From assembly GCF_004217555.1 (NCBI RefSeq), contig NZ_SHKW01000001.1, positions 3,286,001-3,350,000 of the forward strand: a stretch of 64,000 bases of DNA, written 5' to 3'. Shown here piece by piece: positions 34,204 to 42,837 of the stretch; the stretch's first letter is position 1, and every line of letters starts with the position of its first letter. The notes below the pieces were generated by a model. It had not been told where the DNA came from, searched no databases, and saw only the letters and a program-made list of their open reading frames with translations. Both the position numbers and the translations under genes were made by a program. The DNA comes from Edaphobacter modestus (lineage in GTDB: Bacteria; Acidobacteriota; Terriglobia; Terriglobales; Acidobacteriaceae).

Positions 34204-35430
34204 ATGAAGCGTCTTCCCCAACTGCTCACCTTTACAGCAGCAGTCCTTTTTTTGAGGCCGTCTGCCGTCTTCGGGCAACTTTACACGCAGGTTAACCTCG
34301 TCTCGAACGTCTCAGGCGTCGCTCCTGTCACGGATCCGCAGCTCATTAACCCTTGGGGACTTTCCCGCAGCTCCGGCTCTCCCTGGTGGGTCTCCGATGC
34401 CGGCACGGGGCTAAGCACGCTCTATAACGGAGCAGGAGCCAAGCAGGCTCTCGTGGTAACCATTCCGAAGGCCGATCCTAACGACAAGACCTTCCCAACC
34501 GGAACTCCCACCGGAACGATCGCCAACTCCAGCCCTACCGACTTTCTTCTCGCAGCCGGCAAGCCTGCGGCATTCCTCTTTTCAACCGTCGATGGAACCC
34601 TCGCGGGATGGAATTCGACTTTCGCAGCTACTCCCGGCGTACCCGGTCCTTCCACCAACGCTGTCACCGTCTTCCGCGCCAAGGACGGCTCCAGCTACAC
34701 CGGGCTTACCGCCGCGTTCGTCGACGGCAAACGCTATCTCTACGCTGCGAACTTCAACAAGGGCCGTGTCGATGTCTTCGACAACACCTTCAGCCCGGTC
34801 AAGCTTAAGGATGACGACAACCATGGTCGCTCCGACCGTTCCTTCGGCGACGATCGCTTCTTCGGAGGCAACGACAAGCCTTTTACCGATGACCGCCTTC
34901 CGCGTTTCTACGTTCCTTTCAATGTGCAGACGATCGGCAACGATGTTGTCGTCACCTACGCGCTCCACCTTCCAAATCAGCAGTTTGAGACCGACGGTCC
35001 AGGACTCGGCTACGTCGACGTCTACTCCTCCAAGGGCAAGCTGCTCAGCCGGCTCGAACATGGCGACTGGCTTAACGCACCCTGGGGAGTCGCCCTGGCT
35101 CCGCTTGATTTCGGACGTTTCAGCCACGATCTGCTTGTAGGGCAGTTCGCCGGCGCCGGGACCTCGGAGTCCAGTGGATACATCGCCGCTTACGATCTCG
35201 CTACCGGCGAGTTTGATGGTCTGCTCGAGGACGCCACCGGCAAACCTATCTCCATCAACGGTATCTGGGCGATCAGCCCGGCCAATAGCGCCACCGCAAG
35301 CAGCTACGACACCACCGGAGCGCCGGCATCGCAGCTCTACTTCACCGCCGGCCCCGACCATGGAACGGGCGGCCTCTTCGGATATCTCAAGCCCGTAGCC
35401 ACAGAGCTGATCCAAGGCAACGATCAGTAG
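34204..35430 (+). CDS. TIGR03118-family secreted protein
   Basis: 408 residues from ATG 34204 (MKRLPQLLTFTAAVLFLRPS), with AAGGAG 7 nt upstream; signal peptide ending VFGQ. The body matches the TIGR03118 pattern I know from Acidobacteria and relatives: NLVSNVSGVAPVTDPQLINP, WGLSRSSGSPWWVSDAGTG, LAGWNSTF, LYAANFNKGRVDVFDNTF, LNAPWGVALAP, LLVGQFAGAG, and LYFTAGPDHGTGGLFGYL. The repeats suggest an NHL/beta-propeller-like fold. A central acidic stretch (DDNHGRSDRSFGDDRFFG) is less conserved. Function unknown. The gene is single and ends in a strong terminator. Confidence 0.9.
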   Translation: MKRLPQLLTFTAAVLFLRPSAVFGQLYTQVNLVSNVSGVAPVTDPQLINPWGLSRSSGSPWWVSDAGTGLSTLYNGAGAKQALVVTIPKADPNDKTFPTGTPTGTIANSSPTDFLLAAGKPAAFLFSTVDGTLAGWNSTFAATPGVPGPSTNAVTVFRAKDGSSYTGLTAAFVDGKRYLYAANFNKGRVDVFDNTFSPVKLKDDDNHGRSDRSFGDDRFFGGNDKPFTDDRLPRFYVPFNVQTIGNDVVVTYALHLPNQQFETDGPGLGYVDVYSSKGKLLSRLEHGDWLNAPWGVALAPLDFGRFSHDLLVGQFAGAGTSESSGYIAAYDLATGEFDGLLEDATGKPISINGIWAISPANSATASSYDTTGAPASQLYFTAGPDHGTGGLFGYLKPVATELIQGNDQ

Positions 35431-35444
35431 ATCCTTCCTCAAGC

Positions 35445-35486
35445 AAAGGAGCCGCGACCAGTATGGTTCACGGCTCCTTTTTTTTT
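35445..35486. terminator. strong terminator after the TIGR03118 gene
   Basis: 10-bp stem AAAGGAGCCG / CGGCTCCTTT with a 16-nt loop, continued by six T. It also serves the convergent FkbM-like gene. Confidence 0.9.
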
Positions 35487-35492
35487 CTCTTC

Positions 35493-36290
35493 TTATGCGG
35501 TTGAATCCGTGTACCAGCAACGAGGAAGGGTGAGTGCTCGTTTCCCGGGAACGTTGTCCCGATCCAGTGGATGCGGGAGCCGGCTGACCGCTCCCTGGGA
35601 GCCTGCGCGTCTCCGCGAATAGAACGTGAACTCAAGCATGTGCGGAATTTCGACCTCCGCCCTTCGTGTCACCTCATCCCAATTGTTGGGGTGAATGTGC
35701 GCTACGCGAAAGTACCTGAGCAGCTTTCGAAAACACATGCTGTAGTGCTTGAACATGTATGGATCGAAGAGCCTGTCCAGGTGGTGGAACTCGATAATGA
35801 CGATCCGGAACTGGTCCAGCAGATCTTCGGGAAGGCTCAGCAAGACCTCATACTCGAAGCCCTCGATATCCATCTGCAGGATCATGTCGCCCGTGTAGTC
35901 GCCAAGGCATCTTCGCTTCCAGCTTGCCAGCGTCGTGAAGATCTCATCGTCGGTGGCACCAAGATATTTCTTTTCGAAATGGAACTCCGGTCGCATCTGC
36001 GGAGGCGCGGATACGGAGTAGTCCGCCATGAAGGACCGTATCCCCCGATTGGCGATCTGATTCTCGAAGTCCGCGATGGTGCTCACGCCGGGAGAGAAAC
36101 AATATTCGATCCCTTCCAGATCGTCCGGCAACAGGTAGCCGCCATCCGCGTCGCCGCCGATGCGGATTAGCTCTCTGCCACAGTCCTCTGGCCGCAGGCT
36201 GCGTAGAAGTTGTCGCAAATCATCGAGCTTCGTGTGCCGCCCCACACGGTAGCCCATGGAAAAGAAAGCTTTTCTTAGCACGTCTTTCAT
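35493..36290 (-). CDS. FkbM-like methyltransferase-domain protein
   Basis: 265 residues, start ATG 36290. The region RIGGDADGGYLLPDDLEGIEYCF and, after LGDYTGDMILQMDIEGFEYEVL (the DIEGFE motif of FkbM-type SAM methyltransferases), IVIIEFHHLDRLFDP point to this family; the sugar-nucleotide or polyketide substrates of FkbM enzymes are varied. The N-terminal SAM-binding glycine loop is weak, so a catalytically altered member is possible. It ends close to the terminator at 35.45 kb and appears monocistronic. Context gives no pathway. Confidence 0.75.
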   Translation of the reverse strand: MKDVLRKAFFSMGYRVGRHTKLDDLRQLLRSLRPEDCGRELIRIGGDADGGYLLPDDLEGIEYCFSPGVSTIADFENQIANRGIRSFMADYSVSAPPQMRPEFHFEKKYLGATDDEIFTTLASWKRRCLGDYTGDMILQMDIEGFEYEVLLSLPEDLLDQFRIVIIEFHHLDRLFDPYMFKHYSMCFRKLLRYFRVAHIHPNNWDEVTRRAEVEIPHMLEFTFYSRRRAGSQGAVSRLPHPLDRDNVPGKRALTLPRCWYTDSTA

Positions 36291-36388
36291 TCGCCGCCAA
36301 TTCTATCGCAGCCCCGTTCGCCTCAAATGACGCGTCTCTGAAGAGACAACGGCGGAGCGCCTCTGCTACTGTCAAAGATGAGAGCTTG

Positions 36389-36727
36389 ATGCCAGGTCAG
36401 TCCCAATTATTTCCGGATCACGAACCGACCGTTCTGCCTCCGCCTCAGGGCGGTCCCACCGAAACCAGACGTGCCGTGGCGCCCGTGTGGCTGCAGCGCC
36501 TCTCCCTGTTCGTGCTCGTGCTCTTCTGCGTCTACCTTGGAGTTCTCGTCATGCTGCTTCCCTGGTGGACGCGCGTGTGGGACCACAATCTCTTTATCCA
36601 GTCGCATCCGGCACTCGCCACGTTCCTGCACAACGGAGCCGTACGCGGAGTCGTCTCCGGCCTGGGGCTGCTCGATATATGGATCGGCATCTCCGAGGCC
36701 GTTCATTACCGCGACTACCGCGGCTGA
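36389..36727 (+). CDS. small membrane protein, function unknown
   Basis: 112 residues from ATG 36389. A proline-rich cytosolic N-terminus (VLPPPQGGPTETRR) precedes two hydrophobic segments, LQRLSLFVLVLFCVYLGVLVML (about residues 33-55) and VVSGLGLLDIWIGISEAV near the C-terminus. No family recognised. It lies 97 bp before the LOG-family gene on the same strand and may share its transcript. Confidence 0.7.
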   Translation: MPGQSQLFPDHEPTVLPPPQGGPTETRRAVAPVWLQRLSLFVLVLFCVYLGVLVMLLPWWTRVWDHNLFIQSHPALATFLHNGAVRGVVSGLGLLDIWIGISEAVHYRDYRG

Positions 36728-36824
36728 AGCGGAGAAGATGTTGCGCGGGGTCTGTACGCAGTGGCCGGATTCACGCAAATTTCCAAAGGTATCCATACTC
36801 AACCGGAGAGACAATAGAAGGGAC

Positions 36825-37823
36825 ATGGACAAGCCCGATCAACCTGACCCACTTGAAGAAGCCCCGTTAGCGTACGAGAACCCCGGCTTCCTCAACTCTC
36901 CGGATGCGCGCATTCTTCGCATCATGGCCGAGTACCAGGAGCCGCTCAGCCGCTTTCGGCGCGAGCGCATCCAGGACACGGTCGTCTTCTTCGGCTCCGC
37001 ACGCTTCCGCGCTCTGGACGTGGCGGCGGCCAACTTCGAGCTGCTCGCCAACACGGGCTCGCGTGAGCCCGCCCCCGAGCAGCCCGCCTCGCTCGAAGAG
37101 GTCGAGCACGGAAAAACGACCGGCCAGCGCCTCCGTCTCGCCGGGGCTGCCATCGAGATGGCCGCCTACTACGAGGACGCCCGCATCCTCGCGTACAAAC
37201 TCGCCACCTGGGCAAAGTCCCTCCCCGGCCCCCGCCATCGCTTCGTCGTCACCTCCGGCGGTGGTCCCGGCATCATGGAGGCCGCAAATCGCGGAGCCTA
37301 CGAGGCAGGAGCCAAAACGATCGGCCTCAACATCAAGCTGCCCTTCGAGCAGCAGCCCAACCCGTACATCACGCCCTCGCTCAACTTCGACTTCCATTAC
37401 TTCTTCATGCGCAAGTATTGGTTCGCCTACCTGGCCAAAGCCCTGGTCATCTTTCCCGGCGGCTTCGGCACGCTCGACGAGATGTTCGAGCTCTTGACCC
37501 TGGCACAGACCAACAAACTCGCCAAGAAGATCACCACCATCATCTACGGGTCGGCCTACTGGAAGAGCGTCATCAATCTCGACGTGCTCGCAGAAAAAGG
37601 CGCCATCGCACACGACGACCTGAAGCTCTTCCGCTTCGTCGACACGCCCGAGGAGGCCTTCGAGATCCTGAAAGATGACCTGACGCGGAACCACCTCGAA
37701 TCCGCCTACGAGCGGACCGCACACGAGCGAGCGCATCGCTCGGTCACAGATCCCAGCATCCCTCCGGAGCCCGCGCCAACGGCCCAGGATATTCTCGGCC
37801 CGGACATCGCCACTACACGCTGA
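36825..37823 (+). CDS. LOG-family (TIGR00730-like) nucleotide 5'-monophosphate phosphoribohydrolase
   Basis: 332 residues from ATG 36825 (MDKPDQPDPLEEAPLAYENP), with GAAGGGA upstream. The characteristic nucleotide-binding elements are VVFFGSARF, FVVTSGGGPGIMEAANRGAYEAGAKTIGLN and the LOG signature PGGFGTLDEMFELLTLAQT. It is larger than plant or Corynebacterium LOG proteins (about 190-220) because of an N-terminal 50-residue extension and a C-terminal extension ending GPDIATTR. LOG enzymes release cytokinin-type bases or hydrolyse AMP and related nucleotides; the exact substrate is open. The upstream frame from 36471 is a shadow. Confidence 0.9.
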   Translation: MDKPDQPDPLEEAPLAYENPGFLNSPDARILRIMAEYQEPLSRFRRERIQDTVVFFGSARFRALDVAAANFELLANTGSREPAPEQPASLEEVEHGKTTGQRLRLAGAAIEMAAYYEDARILAYKLATWAKSLPGPRHRFVVTSGGGPGIMEAANRGAYEAGAKTIGLNIKLPFEQQPNPYITPSLNFDFHYFFMRKYWFAYLAKALVIFPGGFGTLDEMFELLTLAQTNKLAKKITTIIYGSAYWKSVINLDVLAEKGAIAHDDLKLFRFVDTPEEAFEILKDDLTRNHLESAYERTAHERAHRSVTDPSIPPEPAPTAQDILGPDIATTR

Positions 37824-37943
37824 AGGCACCTGCTCCGCGAAAATCTTTGCGGGTAACCAACTGAGTAACGGCGTTTTACGAATATTGAAGCCCCGTTCTC
37901 AGTGCAGTCATCACTTTGTCACAAACTTCCCCTCATACTGCCC

Positions 37944-37965
37944 CCGAGCGAGATAAAGCGCTCGG
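37944..37965 (+). promoter_or_regulatory. hairpin holding the ribosome site of the PHP gene
   Basis: CCGAGCG (37944-37950) pairs with CGCTCGG (37959-37965). The following GGAGGGG is the Shine-Dalgarno for ATG 37975, so folding may limit translation start. Confidence 0.5.
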
Positions 37966-37974
37966 AGGGGCCCC

Positions 37975-39153
37975 ATGAGCCAGTCATCCATCTCATATCT
38001 GTGGCGCGAACCCCAGGCTGCCCGTGGTTTTACCACGGGTGTTTCGCTGCACAGCCACACCAACCAGTCCCAGGAAACCCTGGACTTTATCGCCGAGCTC
38101 TCCCGCGACTGGGGCTTCCTGCAGCCTGTTATGCGTTGGGCCGAAGGCCGTAGCCAGCAGTCCTCCGGCATCCGTCCGGACTACGCCCACAGCTACTGGA
38201 CGCCGCCGCTCACCCCCCGCCTTGCCTTCGACCTTGAAAGCTCGCAGATCGAAAACCGCCTGCAGCTCCCGGCGCTCGTCTCCCTCACAGACCACGACGA
38301 CATCAACGCGCCGATGCTGCTCCGCTCTGTCCCCTCGGCACGCCACATTCCCGTCTCCGTAGAATGGACCGTTCCCTTCTACGAGAGCGCCTTTCACATC
38401 GGGGTTCACAACCTTCCCTCAGCCACCGGCCAGCAGTGGATGGATCGCCTTCGCGCCTTCACCGCTATCCCGGTGCCCGAGCGTGGTCCGAACCTCCTGC
38501 GCGAGATCCTGGCCGAGCTCGACGAGATTCCACAGGTGCTGATCGTCTTCAACCACCCCATCTGGGACCTCTACCGCATCGGCCGCGACCGTCATGAGGT
38601 CCTCGTCAACGAGTTCCTCGCCATCTATGGGCAGTACGTCCACGCGCTCGAGCTCAACGGCCTGCGCGACTGGAAGGAGAACCGCGAAGCTGCCACCCTC
38701 GCCGGCAAATGGAACCAGATCGTCATCTCCGGGGGCGACCGTCACGGCGTAGAACCCAACGCCAACGTCAATCTCACCCGGGCGACCTCATTCACCGACT
38801 TCGTCTACGAGATCCGCCGCGACCGTCAGAGCCATGTCCTCTACATGCCTCAGTATGCGGAGCCCTGGAAGCACCGCATTCTCCAGTCCACCCTCGACGC
38901 CATCCGTGACTACCCGCACTTCCCCGAAGGCTCCCGTCGCTGGGACCAGCGCGTCTATCATCCCGACGGCAGCGGCGCCATACGTCCGCTGTCCGAGCTC
39001 TGGCCCTCGGAGAATCGTCGCGCCCCCGCGTGGATTCGCACCATCCTCGCGGCGGTTCGCCTCATGGGACAAGCTCCGCTCTCCGGAACGCTTCGCTTCG
39101 CCTGGGACGACTCCGCCAAGATGCGCGCCGCACTGGCAAAGCAGGAGGCCTAG
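37975..39153 (+). CDS. PHP-domain metal-dependent hydrolase-like protein
   Basis: 392 residues. PHP metal ligands are visible in order: SLHSHTNQSQETLDF (His-x-His), LVSLTDHDDINAP (Asp-His-Asp), SVEWTVPFYESAFHIGVHNL (Glu and His), VFNHPIWDLYR, and the final GGDRHGVEPN (Asp-x-His). This is the PHP set of phosphoesterases such as histidinol phosphatase or RNase AM, but longer, with a 110-residue C-terminal part of unknown fold (WDQRVYHPDGSGAIRPLSELW). It is followed after 49 bp by a GT4 glycosyltransferase on the same strand, suggesting a joint role in glycan or glycolipid metabolism. Substrate unknown. Confidence 0.78.
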   Translation: MSQSSISYLWREPQAARGFTTGVSLHSHTNQSQETLDFIAELSRDWGFLQPVMRWAEGRSQQSSGIRPDYAHSYWTPPLTPRLAFDLESSQIENRLQLPALVSLTDHDDINAPMLLRSVPSARHIPVSVEWTVPFYESAFHIGVHNLPSATGQQWMDRLRAFTAIPVPERGPNLLREILAELDEIPQVLIVFNHPIWDLYRIGRDRHEVLVNEFLAIYGQYVHALELNGLRDWKENREAATLAGKWNQIVISGGDRHGVEPNANVNLTRATSFTDFVYEIRRDRQSHVLYMPQYAEPWKHRILQSTLDAIRDYPHFPEGSRRWDQRVYHPDGSGAIRPLSELWPSENRRAPAWIRTILAAVRLMGQAPLSGTLRFAWDDSAKMRAALAKQEA

Positions 39154-39202
39154 AGCGACGAATTTAGCAGCGTATCCCCAGATCGCGCTGTACTCTAATG
39201 CC

Positions 39203-40375
39203 GTGCGCGTTCCTCGTGTAGCCTATCTCCCCGATTCGTTCCACGAGATCAATGGCGTCGCACACACCAGCCGTAACTTCGTCGCCTATGCCGAGCGACA
39301 CGCGCTGCCCTTCCTCTGCATCCGCGCCGGAACCCGTCCGCACACCTTCGAACAGGTCACCGAGCTCCGCACTCTCGAGCTCAGGCGATCTCGCGCCGCC
39401 GTTCGCATCGAAAAAGACCTCCAGTTCGACCCGCTCTTCTTTCGCCACACCAGCGTCATTCGCCGCGAGCTCCTCCGCTTCAAGCCCGACCTCATTCACA
39501 TCACCGGCCCCAGCGAGCTTGGCATCTTTGGCGCCTACTTTGCGTGGGAGCAGAAGATTCCGCTCGCCGCCTCATGGCACACCAACGTCCACGAGTACGC
39601 CGCCCGCCGGCTCGACTGGCTCACCCGTCGTATCTCGAAGCCGGCAGCAGCGAGCCTCGAACAGCGCGTCGAGGCCTCCTCGCTATGGGCTACCACTCGC
39701 TTCTACTCCCTCGCGCGCGTCCTCTATGCGCCCAACGAAGAGCTCTGCCGCATGCTCGAGCAGGCCACCCACCGGCCCTGCCATCTCATGCAGCGAGGGG
39801 TGGACACCGTCCAGTTCTCCCCCGAGCACCGCACCCGGTCTATCGACGACTCCACGCTCGTCCTCGGCTACGTAGGCCGCCTCTCCGTCGAGAAGAATGT
39901 CGCCCTGCTCGCACGCCTCGAACGCGGCCTCCTCGATCTCGGCATCTCCAACTTCCGTTTCCTTATCGTCGGACATGGCAATGAACAGGCTGGCCTCCGC
40001 GCTTCGCTCACCCGGGCCGACTTTCCAGGCGTCCTGCGAGGCGCCGAGCTCTCCCGCGCCTACGCCGACATGGACCTCTTCGTCTTCCCCTCACACACCG
40101 ACACCTTCGGCAACGTCGTCCTCGAGGCGCTCTCGAGCGGGGTTCCGGCCGTCGTCACGCCCGGAGGCGGTCCCAAGTACATCGTTCGCGACCAGGAGAC
40201 CGGATTCGTTACCTCGGATGAAGGATTCGTTCCCGCTATCGCCGCACTCGCAGAGAACCGCACTCGACTTGCGCAGATGCGTACAGCTGCGCGAGCGTAC
40301 GCCCTCGCCTGTAGCTGGGATGCTGTCTTCGACCGCGTCTACGAAGGTTACCGCGACGCCCTGCCTGCCCTGTGA
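39203..40375 (+). CDS. glycosyltransferase family 4 protein
   Basis: 390 residues from GTG 39203 (MRVPRVAYLPDSFHEINGVA), which matches the N-terminal VAxxxDxFxPxxNGV pattern of GT-B enzymes; no clear Shine-Dalgarno is present. The frame is open far upstream over the PHP gene, which is a shadow. Donor-domain motifs: VLGYVGRLSVEKNVALLARL, FLIVGHGNEQAGLR, FPSHTDTFGNVVLEALSSGVPAVVTPGGGP. This is close to the mannosyltransferase-type PimB/MgtA/SqdX group. It probably transfers a sugar to a lipid or other acceptor on the inner membrane face. Linked with the PHP gene. Confidence 0.9.
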   Translation: MRVPRVAYLPDSFHEINGVAHTSRNFVAYAERHALPFLCIRAGTRPHTFEQVTELRTLELRRSRAAVRIEKDLQFDPLFFRHTSVIRRELLRFKPDLIHITGPSELGIFGAYFAWEQKIPLAASWHTNVHEYAARRLDWLTRRISKPAAASLEQRVEASSLWATTRFYSLARVLYAPNEELCRMLEQATHRPCHLMQRGVDTVQFSPEHRTRSIDDSTLVLGYVGRLSVEKNVALLARLERGLLDLGISNFRFLIVGHGNEQAGLRASLTRADFPGVLRGAELSRAYADMDLFVFPSHTDTFGNVVLEALSSGVPAVVTPGGGPKYIVRDQETGFVTSDEGFVPAIAALAENRTRLAQMRTAARAYALACSWDAVFDRVYEGYRDALPAL

Positions 40376-40399
40376 TGCACTCGATCTCGTCTGCAAAGT

Positions 40400-41596
40400 T
40401 CACCGCAGAGCGCGCAGCCTCCGGCAGGCGTCCGCCAGATCTTCATCCTTCTTCGCGAAACAGAATCGCAGCAAATCCTCGCCCTTTCCCGCTCGAAAAA
40501 ATGCCGATCCCGCAACTGCCGCCACACCGGTCTTCGCCAGCAGCGACCGTGCCCTCTGCGCCGCTGTGTCTCCGCTCAGCACACCGCCCAGACCCGCCGT
40601 CGAAGCCAGAATGTAGTACGCACCATCCGGAACATGGGGTGTCATCCCCGCATCGCTCAGCGCGCTCACCAGCATCTCGCGTTTGGTCTCATGCTCCATC
40701 GCCAGGCCCGCGTAGAACGTCCTCCCCAGCCTCTCGATACCCGCGGCCACCCCATGCTGGAACGGCGAAGGGGCGCAAACGTAAAGCAGATCGTGAAAGT
40801 ATCCAATCGCCCCAATCCACTTCGCATCCGCGATCACATACCCGATGCGCCACCCTGTGACCGAGAACGTCTTCGAGTAGCCCGACATCACAATCGTCCG
40901 CTCACGCATCCCGTCGATGGCCGCCGGAGATACGTGCTTCGCATCCCCGTAGATGAAGTGCTCGTAGATCTCGTCCGTCAGAACAAACAGATCGAACTCG
41001 CGGGCAATCTCCGCCAGCCCCTCGAGCTCGTGGCGGGTAAATACCTTTCCCGCCGGATTGGAGGGCGTGTTCACCACAATCGCCCGCGTCTTCGAGGTAA
41101 TCGCTGCGCGCACCCGCTCCAGATCCACGCTCCACTGCGGACCTTCAAGCTCCACCGCTACCGGAACGACGCGCAGCGAACGCAGCGTGCCCACGTGGTA
41201 GCCATAAAACGGCTCGAACAGGAGAACCTCGTCGCCCGGATCGAACAGCGCCATAGCCACCGCATGGAAAGCTCCCGTAGCCCCGCTGGTCACCAGCACC
41301 TCGCGCTCCGGATCGACCACCAGGTCCTGCATGTGCTCTGTCTTCTCGGCAATCGCGCGTCGCAGCCGCGCGATTCCATCCAGCCGGGTGTAGATGTTGT
41401 GGCCCTCGTGGATCGCCGCAATCGCGCCTTCGGCCACCACCTGGGGAACCTCGGTGTCGCATACGCCCTGGGCCAGGTTGACTCCGCCAACCCGGTCGCT
41501 TTCCACGGTCATAGCGCGAATCTCCGACTGAACCACCCGCGGAGCCAGCTCACTCAGTCCCAAGCCACGTACCTTCGAGACCTCAGCCTGCACCAT
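40400..41596 (-). CDS. PLP-dependent class I/II aminotransferase
   Basis: 398 residues from ATG 41596 (MVQAEVSKVRGLGLSELAPR), with GGAGG 8 nt upstream; the frame is open to 41605. Fold-type I signatures: GVNLAQGVCDTEVP, VLVTSGATGAFHAVAMAL, VVNTPSNPAGKVFTRHEL, FVLTDEIYEHFIYG, and the PLP lysine in SGYSKTFSVTGWRIGYVIAD. These are typical of aspartate/methionine-type aminotransferases (MalY/PatB/YbdL-like). Substrate cannot be settled. It is convergent with the GT4 gene (24 bp apart). Confidence 0.92.
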   Translation of the reverse strand: MVQAEVSKVRGLGLSELAPRVVQSEIRAMTVESDRVGGVNLAQGVCDTEVPQVVAEGAIAAIHEGHNIYTRLDGIARLRRAIAEKTEHMQDLVVDPEREVLVTSGATGAFHAVAMALFDPGDEVLLFEPFYGYHVGTLRSLRVVPVAVELEGPQWSVDLERVRAAITSKTRAIVVNTPSNPAGKVFTRHELEGLAEIAREFDLFVLTDEIYEHFIYGDAKHVSPAAIDGMRERTIVMSGYSKTFSVTGWRIGYVIADAKWIGAIGYFHDLLYVCAPSPFQHGVAAGIERLGRTFYAGLAMEHETKREMLVSALSDAGMTPHVPDGAYYILASTAGLGGVLSGDTAAQRARSLLAKTGVAAVAGSAFFRAGKGEDLLRFCFAKKDEDLADACRRLRALR

Positions 41597-41642
41597 CGCC
41601 CTCACCTCCGGATTTCCTAACTGGATCCGCCTATATCTTACG

Positions 41643-41694
41643 TCCGCCTTCGTCTTTATTCCCCATCTCTACAGCCGGAATAAACGAAGGCGGA
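41643..41694. promoter_or_regulatory. long stem-loop upstream of the aminotransferase
   Basis: TCCGCCTTCG (41643-41652) pairs with CGAAGGCGGA (41685-41694), and TTTATTCC (41655-41662) with GGAATAAA (41677-41684), leaving a 2-nt bulge and a 14-nt loop. It sits between the aminotransferase and the divergent small reading frame at 41.79 kb, about 46 bp before the aminotransferase start. Confidence 0.6.
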
Positions 41695-41786
41695 GAGGTG
41701 CGGTCCTCGCCTGTCAGCCGTAAAGGGGGGCGGGCTTAAGGGGCGGGCGAAGCGGCTGCATCATTCGCATGCTATCCTGCCCCCCG

Positions 41787-42249
41787 GTGAAACCTTTCCC
41801 AAGTCTAGCCTTGTTGTTGGTCGCAATCGCTGCCGCAGGACAACAGCACTCTTCCAAGCCGAAACGTCGAATTCAGATGTTCGCGATCCAGCCTGACAGC
41901 AGCCAGTCCGAGATCACCTGTGGAGACAGCTGTTATTGACACGCAGCAATCTGGTCCAAGTTCTGTTGTGAACTCACGAAATACCGTTGTTTTGGCGCGG
42001 CTATCGGGAGGTAAAGCAGATATCCGCTATATCGAAGGGCAGGACATTCGAATCATCCTGCTTCCCTCCGTCGATCCTCGACAACTTGATCTCCAGTCCT
42101 TTGAGAGCCGAGGACCGATGCGGGTCGCCTTTTTCGGTGCATTCAGAAGCCAGCAGACAGGTAATTGGAACACCCTCCCCTTGCCAAGCCTTCAGGCTTG
42201 GCCCTCTGAAAGCCGCCGCGAAGCGGCATCAACTCTGCCGAAGGCATGA
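41787..42249 (+). pseudogene. possible frameshifted small secreted protein
   Basis: A 50-codon frame from GTG 41787 starts with a signal-peptide-like MKPFPSLALLLVAIAAAGQQ and stops at 41939 after CGDSCY. A second frame continues from about 41920 (SSVVNSRNTVVLARLSGGKA, then DIRYIEGQDIRIILLP) and runs into the hairpin-rich element at 42.18 kb. Together they look like one small exported protein split by a +1 shift, but I recognise no family, and either part could also be a chance frame. Confidence 0.3.
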
Positions 42250-42303
42250 ACGAAGTCCGCAGGACGAAGCGATCGTCCTCGTGAGGTCCGGAGGAACGAG
42301 CGC
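42183..42303. repeat. REP-like cluster of short hairpins
   Basis: Successive perfect hairpins: GCCAAGCC-TTCA-GGCTTGGC (42183-42202), GCCGC-GAA-GCGGC (42215-42227), TGCC-GAA-GGCA (42236-42246) and GTCC-GCA-GGAC (42255-42265), then weaker CCTC-GT-GAGG and TCC-GGA-GGA. Three have 3-nt GNA loops. This is the look of a dispersed intergenic repeat; copies elsewhere could not be checked. Confidence 0.6.
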
Positions 42304-42318
42304 GTCCATCCCTGGACT

Positions 42319-42837
42319 TTACTTCTTCATCTCCGCAAGATAGATCGCCGTATAGTCCAGGTAGTTCTCCGCATACCGTGCAATCAACTTCTGATCTTCC
42401 TCGCCCAGCTCCCTCTTCACCTTCCCCGGAATCCCCACAACCAGCGACCGGGGTGGAATCACGGCATGCTCCGGAATCACGGCTCCCGCCGCGACAATCG
42501 ATCCCTCTCCCACATGAGCATGATTTAGGATCACCGCTCCGATTCCGACAAGAACGTTGTCCTCCAGGGTGCACCCATGGACCGTAGCGTTATGGCCGAT
42601 CGTGACCATCTCCCCCACCGTCACCGGATACAGGTACCGCATTCCATGCAGCACCGCGCAGTCCTGCACGTTGCTCTTTGCCCCGATGCGGATTGAGTTC
42701 ACATCACCCCGGACTACTGCATTCATCCAGATACTGGCCTGTTCTCCCAGCTCCACGTCTCCGATGACCTGAGCGGAAACATCCACATAACAGCTCTCCG
42801 GCACAACCGGCGTTTTGCCCTGATAGCTCCTGATCAT
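42319..42837 (-). CDS. gamma carbonic anhydrase-like left-handed beta-helix protein
   Basis: About 172 residues from ATG 42837 (MIRSYQGKTPVVPESCYVDV; GGGGGA 5 nt upstream; the frame is open to 42852). The left-handed beta-helix hexapeptide repeats are evident (VIGDVELGEQASIWMNAVVRGD, DNVLVGIGAVILNHAHVGEGSI), with the metal histidines in MVTIGHNATVHG and LNHAHVG and the family's VRGDVNSIRIG. Members are Zn/Fe carbonic anhydrases or transferases of unclear activity (YrdA/PaaY type). The gene is followed by the hairpin cluster at 42.2 kb. Confidence 0.9.
   Translation of the reverse strand: MIRSYQGKTPVVPESCYVDVSAQVIGDVELGEQASIWMNAVVRGDVNSIRIGAKSNVQDCAVLHGMRYLYPVTVGEMVTIGHNATVHGCTLEDNVLVGIGAVILNHAHVGEGSIVAAGAVIPEHAVIPPRSLVVGIPGKVKRELGEEDQKLIARYAENYLDYTAIYLAEMKK

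Noticed and set aside
40634..41620. 328-residue plus-strand frame
   Set aside because: Antisense to the PLP aminotransferase and without motifs.
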